A DNA stretch of 64,000 bases from Pseudarcicella hirudinis (GTDB taxonomy: Bacteria > Bacteroidota > Bacteroidia > Cytophagales > Spirosomataceae). Under the pieces are notes generated by a model. That model ran no database searches. It saw only the letters and a list, made by a program, of their open reading frames with translations, and was not told where the DNA came from. Positions 59,205-64,000 of the stretch are shown piece by piece. Position numbers and translations under genes: made by a program. Every line of letters begins with the position of its first letter. Positions within the stretch are counted from its first letter, which is position 1. Location of the stretch: NCBI RefSeq assembly GCF_900115665.1, contig NZ_FOXH01000009.1, positions 175,425 through 239,424 on the forward strand, in the 5' to 3' direction.

Positions 59205-61939
59205 TGAAGACACTTAAAATCCTTATTCAAAATGCTCTCCGAGTTAAGATAATCCTTAAGAACTCGGAGAGTTATTTAGCTCACCTACCACCTTTAAATG
59301 ATAATATTCCTGCAGAAACATTATCTGAACATCTTGAGTTGGTGTTTGAATATTTAAATAGAAATGTTGATGAAAATGGATTAGATATTATTATTGATAG
59401 ATTAATAGAATGTATAATTCTAAATGGAAGCTTAGGTAATGAAGAAATTCTAAGAGAATATATTAAACAGCTTTTTGCAGACACTATTGCTTTTCATGAT
59501 TTTGGGAAAGTAAATGAAAATTTCCAAACCGAGAGAATGAAAAACAATCTCTTTAGAAGTGTTAGTACTATTATGAAGCCAGCTTATGGACATTCAGAAC
59601 TGGGAGCATTTATTTACTTAGTTTACCACTTAGAAATTATTAATGCTAAATTTAATTTAACGGAAGAACAAAAGGTTTTTCTTTCATTTATTGCTTTTCT
59701 ATTCGTAAATTCTGTTAACCTTCATCATAATCCCAAAATAGTTGAGCCTTTAAAGAAATTAAAAGGGAGTATATTCATAAAGCAATATGAAAAACTAATA
59801 AAATATCTTGATTTATATTCTATTCGACAAACAAATATATCAAAAAGATATTTTGAGAATTTTGTAGATATTATAAATTCTATTGAAATTGAAAAACATC
59901 AAGTTTTTCCTCTTTATGCTTTAACTAGATTAAATTTCTCGTTGTTGACTTCATCAGACTACTTAGCGACATCTGAATATATGAATCAACTAAAATTAGA
60001 TAATTTAGGGCTTATTGATGAAACATTAAGAAAAAAAATTGTAAGTGCAGCTATGACTACTCATAGCTATAATGCAAAGGCACATCAGTTAGCAGATTCT
60101 AATTTTGAAATAGTGAATCCAATTGAAAGGTCTGGTGATAATCTGAATATTATTCGCCAAAATATGGCGATCGAAGTACTTAGAAATATCAGAAAGCAAT
60201 CTAAAAACAGATTGTTTTATCTCGAAGCTCCAACTGGGGGAGGAAAAACAAACCTCTCAATGTTGATTATTGCAGAGTTGTTGAATGCTAATCCTGAAAT
60301 TAATAAAGTATTTTATGTTTTCCCGTTTACAACATTAATTACACAAACACATAAAGCAATTTTAAAAACCTTAGACCTTACAGAAAACGAGGTTAGTCTT
60401 TTGCATTCAAAAGCAGGATTTCAGACAAAAAAAAATATAAAAAGTGAAGAGCTGGAAGATGGAACATATGGTAATGAAAAACTTAATTATCTTAATAATT
60501 TGTTTGTTCATTACCCAATTTGTTTATTAACACATATTCGTTTTTTTGATATTATAAAAACGAATGAGAAAGAAACAAATTACTTATTTCATAGACTTGC
60601 AAATAGCATAGTGATTATTGATGAACTACAATCATATCCACCACAGCATTGGGATAAAATGCTATATTTTATTCAAAATTTTGCAGAAATATTTAACATG
60701 AAATTTGTATTGATGTCAGCAACGTTGCCAAGGATTGACAAACTAAATTTACCATTAGTCAATAGACCCGTTTTTACTGATTTACTTCCCAATGCTAAAC
60801 AGTATTTTACCAATGCTAATTTCGCAGATAGAGTAAGATTTTGTTTTGATTACCGTGATATTAAATTAGAGATAAGCGATTTGGCTGATATAGTTTTAGA
60901 AAAATCAGAAGAATATATACTGAGAAGCGAAAATAAAAGTGTTTTTACTATTGTTGAGTTTATTTTTAAGAAATCCGTAACAGCATTTGAAGAAGCTATT
61001 AAAAATCGTTTTTTTGATGAAAATTGTATTTTTGTACTTTCAGGAACTATTCTTGAATCTCGTCGAAGAGAGATAATAAACTTCTTAAAAAATGAAAAAA
61101 ATAAGAGTAAAAAAGTATTATTAATTACCACACAAGTTGTAGAGGCTGGAGTAGATATTGATATGGATTTGGGATTCAAAAATCTATCTTTAATAGATAG
61201 TGATGAACAATTAGCTGGACGTGTAAATAGAAATGTTAAAAAAGAACCATGTAACGTATATCTTTTTCAGATTAATAATGCTGGTGTAATCTATAAAAAA
61301 GATCAGAGGTATAGCGTTACGAGAGATAATATTTCAGCAGAAGAACATGAGAATATCCTAAAAACTAAAAATTTTGATAAGTTGTATGATCTTGTTCTTG
61401 GAGAAATTGACAAAAAAAATGGGTTTAAAGAAATGCAAAATTTTAACAATACCTATTACCCATATATTCAAAGACTTGATTATGAAAATATACATAAGGG
61501 TTTTCAAATAATAGAAAATCAGAATTTCTCCATTTTTGTCCCTTTAAGTTTACCAATATTAATTTTAGATGAAAAGGATAATGATGAAAGAATATTTAGT
61601 GAGGATGAGCTGTTTTTCTTAAAACAAAATAATGTAATTCCAATAGATGGAAAAATTGATGGTGTAAGTGTATGGGATATTTACTTTCAAATGATAAAAA
61701 ATAGAGAAGTAGAATTTATTAAGAAAGAAATTGGTCGTAAAACAATTACAGGTATAATTAGTAAATTCACTTTCTCTGTTTTTTCAACAGATAAGATTAA
61801 AAGAGAACTACTAACTTTTAGTAATCCGGAAAAACAATTTGACGATTATCTATATTTAGAGCATCATCATTTGTGCTATGATTATGTAAAAGGTTTAATA
61901 GAATCAAAGTTTGATTCATCAGAAAACTTTATCTTATAA
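59204..61939 (+). CDS. cas3: CRISPR nuclease-helicase Cas3
   Basis: A 911-residue fusion of HD nuclease and SF2 helicase. The HD motif is FHDFGK (H98, D99), with PAYGHSELGAF following. Helicase motifs are EAPTGGGKTN (Walker A, about residue 340), IIDELQSYPP (motif II, DELQ in place of DExH, about 473), LMSATLPRID (III), TTQVVEAGVDID (V) and QLAGRVNRN (VI). It unwinds and degrades target DNA recruited by Cascade. A strong hairpin lies in its first codons (59235-59271). The AT content is high compared with cas1 and cas6. Confidence 0.95.
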   Translation: MKTLKILIQNALRVKIILKNSESYLAHLPPLNDNIPAETLSEHLELVFEYLNRNVDENGLDIIIDRLIECIILNGSLGNEEILREYIKQLFADTIAFHDFGKVNENFQTERMKNNLFRSVSTIMKPAYGHSELGAFIYLVYHLEIINAKFNLTEEQKVFLSFIAFLFVNSVNLHHNPKIVEPLKKLKGSIFIKQYEKLIKYLDLYSIRQTNISKRYFENFVDIINSIEIEKHQVFPLYALTRLNFSLLTSSDYLATSEYMNQLKLDNLGLIDETLRKKIVSAAMTTHSYNAKAHQLADSNFEIVNPIERSGDNLNIIRQNMAIEVLRNIRKQSKNRLFYLEAPTGGGKTNLSMLIIAELLNANPEINKVFYVFPFTTLITQTHKAILKTLDLTENEVSLLHSKAGFQTKKNIKSEELEDGTYGNEKLNYLNNLFVHYPICLLTHIRFFDIIKTNEKETNYLFHRLANSIVIIDELQSYPPQHWDKMLYFIQNFAEIFNMKFVLMSATLPRIDKLNLPLVNRPVFTDLLPNAKQYFTNANFADRVRFCFDYRDIKLEISDLADIVLEKSEEYILRSENKSVFTIVEFIFKKSVTAFEEAIKNRFFDENCIFVLSGTILESRRREIINFLKNEKNKSKKVLLITTQVVEAGVDIDMDLGFKNLSLIDSDEQLAGRVNRNVKKEPCNVYLFQINNAGVIYKKDQRYSVTRDNISAEEHENILKTKNFDKLYDLVLGEIDKKNGFKEMQNFNNTYYPYIQRLDYENIHKGFQIIENQNFSIFVPLSLPILILDEKDNDERIFSEDELFFLKQNNVIPIDGKIDGVSVWDIYFQMIKNREVEFIKKEIGRKTITGIISKFTFSVFSTDKIKRELLTFSNPEKQFDDYLYLEHHHLCYDYVKGLIESKFDSSENFIL
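59235..59271 (+). promoter_or_regulatory. 11-bp perfect hairpin inside the first codons of cas3
   Basis: CTCTCCGAGTT (59235-59245) and AACTCGGAGAG (59261-59271) with a 15-base loop start 31 bases after the cas3 ATG. In the mRNA the structure could slow early translation of cas3 relative to Cascade. Confidence 0.6.
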
Positions 61940-61945
61940 AAAATT

Positions 61946-62476
61946 ATGAATATCAACGCTACGCTTATTAATATACTACAAATTTGTCAAAGAGAACTTT
62001 GGCTCCATGCTAATAACATTACCATGGAACATACTTCAGATTTGGTAACAGAAGGAAAGCAAATCGGTGAAGAAAGTTATCCGCAAAGAGCTGAGCGAAA
62101 TCAAGAGGTAGCTATCTCTGCAGAGATAAATGGAATAGCTTGTAATGCTAAAATTGATTTTTATGATGCAAAGTCTGGAGTGGTTCATGAAATTAAAAAA
62201 TCTAGTGCTAAGGAGATGGCACATGTTTCGCAGGTACAATTTTATCTGTATTTGCTGCGAAAAAATGGTATAGAAGCGAATTATGGCATTATTGAATATC
62301 CTAAGCTAAGACAAACCGAAAAAGTTGAACTTCATGAAGATGATATACAGAAAATAGAACGTTGGGTGAAAAAGGTTGATGAAATTATTAATCAAGAAAT
62401 GTGTCCTCCTTCATTACCGAAAAGTAAGTGCAGAAACTGTTCATATTTTGATTTTTGTCATACTGTAGAAGAATAA
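61946..62476 (+). CDS. cas4: CRISPR adaptation nuclease Cas4
   Basis: A 176-residue RecB-like nuclease. The Fe-S ligands are C14 (ICQRELWLH) and three C-terminal Cys in KCRNCSYFDFC; the active-site motifs are GEESYPQRAER, the Asp of AKIDFYD, and HEIKKSS, then QVQFYLYLL. It trims and orients new spacers at the PAM with Cas1-Cas2. It lies 6 bases after cas3. Confidence 0.93.
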   Translation: MNINATLINILQICQRELWLHANNITMEHTSDLVTEGKQIGEESYPQRAERNQEVAISAEINGIACNAKIDFYDAKSGVVHEIKKSSAKEMAHVSQVQFYLYLLRKNGIEANYGIIEYPKLRQTEKVELHEDDIQKIERWVKKVDEIINQEMCPPSLPKSKCRNCSYFDFCHTVEE

Positions 62477-62490
62477 TAACCTGTTCTCAA

Positions 62491-63495
62491 ATGAAAAAGC
62501 CCTATTATCTCTTTAATCCCGGAAGATTAAGTCGGGAGGATAACACCCTGAAATTTACCCCGGTTGATGAGCATGGAAATGAAGGGCAACCCCGTCATAT
62601 TCCAATCGAAACGGTTGATAATCTATATTGTTTTGGCTCTTTGGATGCTAACTCTGCCATGTATAATTTCCTGGGAAAGAATAACGTTGCAGTTCATTTT
62701 TTTGATTATTATGAGCATTATACAGGCTCCTTTATGCCTAAAGACTATTTACTGGCCGGTAAAATGCAGGTTGAACAAACCAAACAGTATTTGTCAGATA
62801 AAAAGCGAATAATCGTAGCACAAAAATTTGTAGAAGGAGGTGCCTGGAATATGCTTAAAAATTTGAAATATTACGATAATCGTCAGAAAGATGTCAGTAA
62901 GCAGATTATCGCTATTGAAGCCTATATGGCAGTTATTCGTGATACCAAAAAGGTAGATGAATTAATGGGGATTGAAGGGAATATCAGACAAAATTACTAT
63001 GAAGCCTTTGATGCAATTATCAATGATTTTTCAATGGGGAACAGAACAAAGCAGCCTCCCAATAATGAAGTAAACACCTTGATTTCATTCGGGAATATGA
63101 TGTGTTATACGCTTTGTCTGAGTCAGATTTACCATACACAGCTCAATCCGACGATCAGTTTCTTACATGAACCTGGTTATAGAAGATATTCTTTGGCCTT
63201 AGATTTAGCAGAAATCTTTAAGCCAATTCTGGTCGACAGGACAATCTTTAGTCTTTTGAATAAAAAGCAGATTCAGTCGAGTGATTTTCGCCAGGAATTA
63301 AATCGTTGTGTTATGAAAGATTCCGCCAGAAAGGCCTTTGCTCAGGCGTTTGATGAGAAATTGAAAGAAACGTTTAAACATAAGAGTTTGGGCAAACATG
63401 TAAGTTATAAGCATTTGGTAAAGCTTGAATGTTATAAATTAAGTAAGCATATTTTAGGAATAGATGAATATAAACCGTTTAGGATAATGTGGTAA
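62491..63495 (+). CDS. cas1: CRISPR integrase Cas1
   Basis: 334 residues from the ATG at 62491; a longer open frame from 62455 overlaps cas4 and is not needed. The metal ligands are in MGIEGNIRQNYYEAF (Glu), SFLHEPGYRRYSLALDLAEIF (His and Asp/Glu); the N-terminal beta domain begins YYLFNPGRLSREDNTLKF as in I-B Cas1. It integrates protospacers with Cas2. The DNA composition is closer to the host than cas3. Confidence 0.96.
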   Translation: MKKPYYLFNPGRLSREDNTLKFTPVDEHGNEGQPRHIPIETVDNLYCFGSLDANSAMYNFLGKNNVAVHFFDYYEHYTGSFMPKDYLLAGKMQVEQTKQYLSDKKRIIVAQKFVEGGAWNMLKNLKYYDNRQKDVSKQIIAIEAYMAVIRDTKKVDELMGIEGNIRQNYYEAFDAIINDFSMGNRTKQPPNNEVNTLISFGNMMCYTLCLSQIYHTQLNPTISFLHEPGYRRYSLALDLAEIFKPILVDRTIFSLLNKKQIQSSDFRQELNRCVMKDSARKAFAQAFDEKLKETFKHKSLGKHVSYKHLVKLECYKLSKHILGIDEYKPFRIMW

Positions 63496-63563
63496 GAGTA
63501 AAAAGTTGAAAAAGGAGTGAAGTATTAATAAATATTGTATATAAAACCTAAAATATAATAGAG

Positions 63564-63827
63564 ATGTATGTAATATTGGTATATGATTTTAAAGAAAAGC
63601 GGGTAGGGAAAATACTGAAGCATTGTCGTAAATATCTGAATTGGATACAAAATTCAGTTTTTGAAGGAGAAATCACAGAGGTGAAATTGAAAGAATTATT
63701 AATTGGAGCCAGGAAATTCATGAATGAAGAGGAGGATAGTATAATTATTTTTAAGAGTCGTGAAGAAAGGTGGATGGATAAACAAATAGTAGGAGTAGAG
63801 CGAATGGGAACGGATAATTTTATGTAG
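63564..63827 (+). CDS. cas2: CRISPR adaptation protein Cas2
   Basis: An 87-residue ferredoxin-fold protein. YVILVYDFKEKRVGKILKHCRKYLNWIQNSVFEGEI is the standard Cas2 opening with D8; EDSIIIFKS is the later strand. It dimerises between Cas1 dimers. It follows cas1 by 68 bases. Confidence 0.96.
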   Translation: MYVILVYDFKEKRVGKILKHCRKYLNWIQNSVFEGEITEVKLKELLIGARKFMNEEEDSIIIFKSREERWMDKQIVGVERMGTDNFM

Positions 63828-64000
63828 AAGAAATCGTCGATCTCTGTTAAAAATAAAAAAAAGAAGATTTAAGGACATCTTTTAAAATTGTTTGTAGGGA
63901 TAACTGGCTGATAATCAAAGGTCGTCGAAGTGCCGGGTAAATCTTATTATTTAAGGTCGACGATTTTTAAGGATAAAATATTCAATAAAAAGCTTTAAAT
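63828..64000 (+). CRISPR. Probable CRISPR leader; array lies beyond the window
   Basis: This AT-rich 173-base stretch after cas2 has no ORF. It contains TCGTCGA at 63834 and 63922 and its complement TCGACGA at 63957; AAATCGTCGA (63831-63840) and TCGACGATTT (63957-63966) are perfect inverted repeats. No direct repeat is complete by 64000, so the array itself is inferred, not seen. Confidence 0.5.

Noticed and set aside
63940..64000. Start of a CRISPR repeat at the window end
   Set aside because: No sequence is seen twice at repeat length before base 64000, so a repeat cannot be defined.

Overview
The window looks like chromosomal DNA of a low-GC Bacteroidota, most likely of the Sphingobacteriaceae type (Pedobacter/Sphingobacterium-like). 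The basis is a SusC/SusD pair, proteins with C-terminal type IX secretion (T9SS) sorting domains, an 813-residue FtsX/MacB-type permease, promoter-like TTTG...TAnnTTTG elements and the absence of strong Shine-Dalgarno sequences. The genus is an inference.

Layout. (1) 1-13750: glycan-use cluster on the + strand: the 3' part of a type I mannose-6-phosphate isomerase, three tandem secreted paralogues of a GH38-like (DUF5054-type) family, a GH95-like (alpha/alpha)6-barrel enzyme placed between the first and second paralogue, and a six-hairpin glycosidase-like protein. The isomerase suggests that mannose is one product. (2) 14493-16721: catalase-peroxidase KatG, followed by a TetR regulator, a small coiled protein and a HExxH metallopeptidase lipoprotein. 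A 46-codon gene (20207-20347, minus) lies in the next 1.2-kb gap. (3) 20750-42949: a second saccharide locus: GHMP sugar kinase, sugar nucleotidyltransferase, SusC, SusD, a repeat-containing tail-fibre-like surface protein, a 1391-residue T9SS protein of unknown function, two DUF4091/GH123-like enzymes (one fused to three GEVED domains, a discoidin-like domain and a T9SS tail), a phosphohexomutase and GalE. Together these could release an N-acetylhexosamine (GalNAc is the best guess), phosphorylate it at C1, activate it with a nucleotide, epimerise it and return it to central metabolism.

(4) 43110-54149: ordinary chromosomal genes: a divergent NmrA-like reductase/HxlR pair with an operator between them, a DUF3052 protein, an ABC permease behind a probable sigma-54 promoter with paired palindromic upstream sites, two alpha/beta hydrolases, a DUF1569 protein, an ArsR/SRPBCC pair, a TetR/Na+-H+ antiporter pair and a small lipoprotein. 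(5) 54451-64000: a complete type I-B CRISPR-Cas operon in the order cas6-cas8b-cas7-cas5-cas3-cas4-cas1-cas2, ending in a leader-like stretch. The repeat array itself is not in the window and should begin just beyond 64000. Small opposite-strand ORFs sit between cas6 and cas8b, where some type I-B systems carry addiction modules.

I found no tRNA, rRNA, insertion sequence or integrase.
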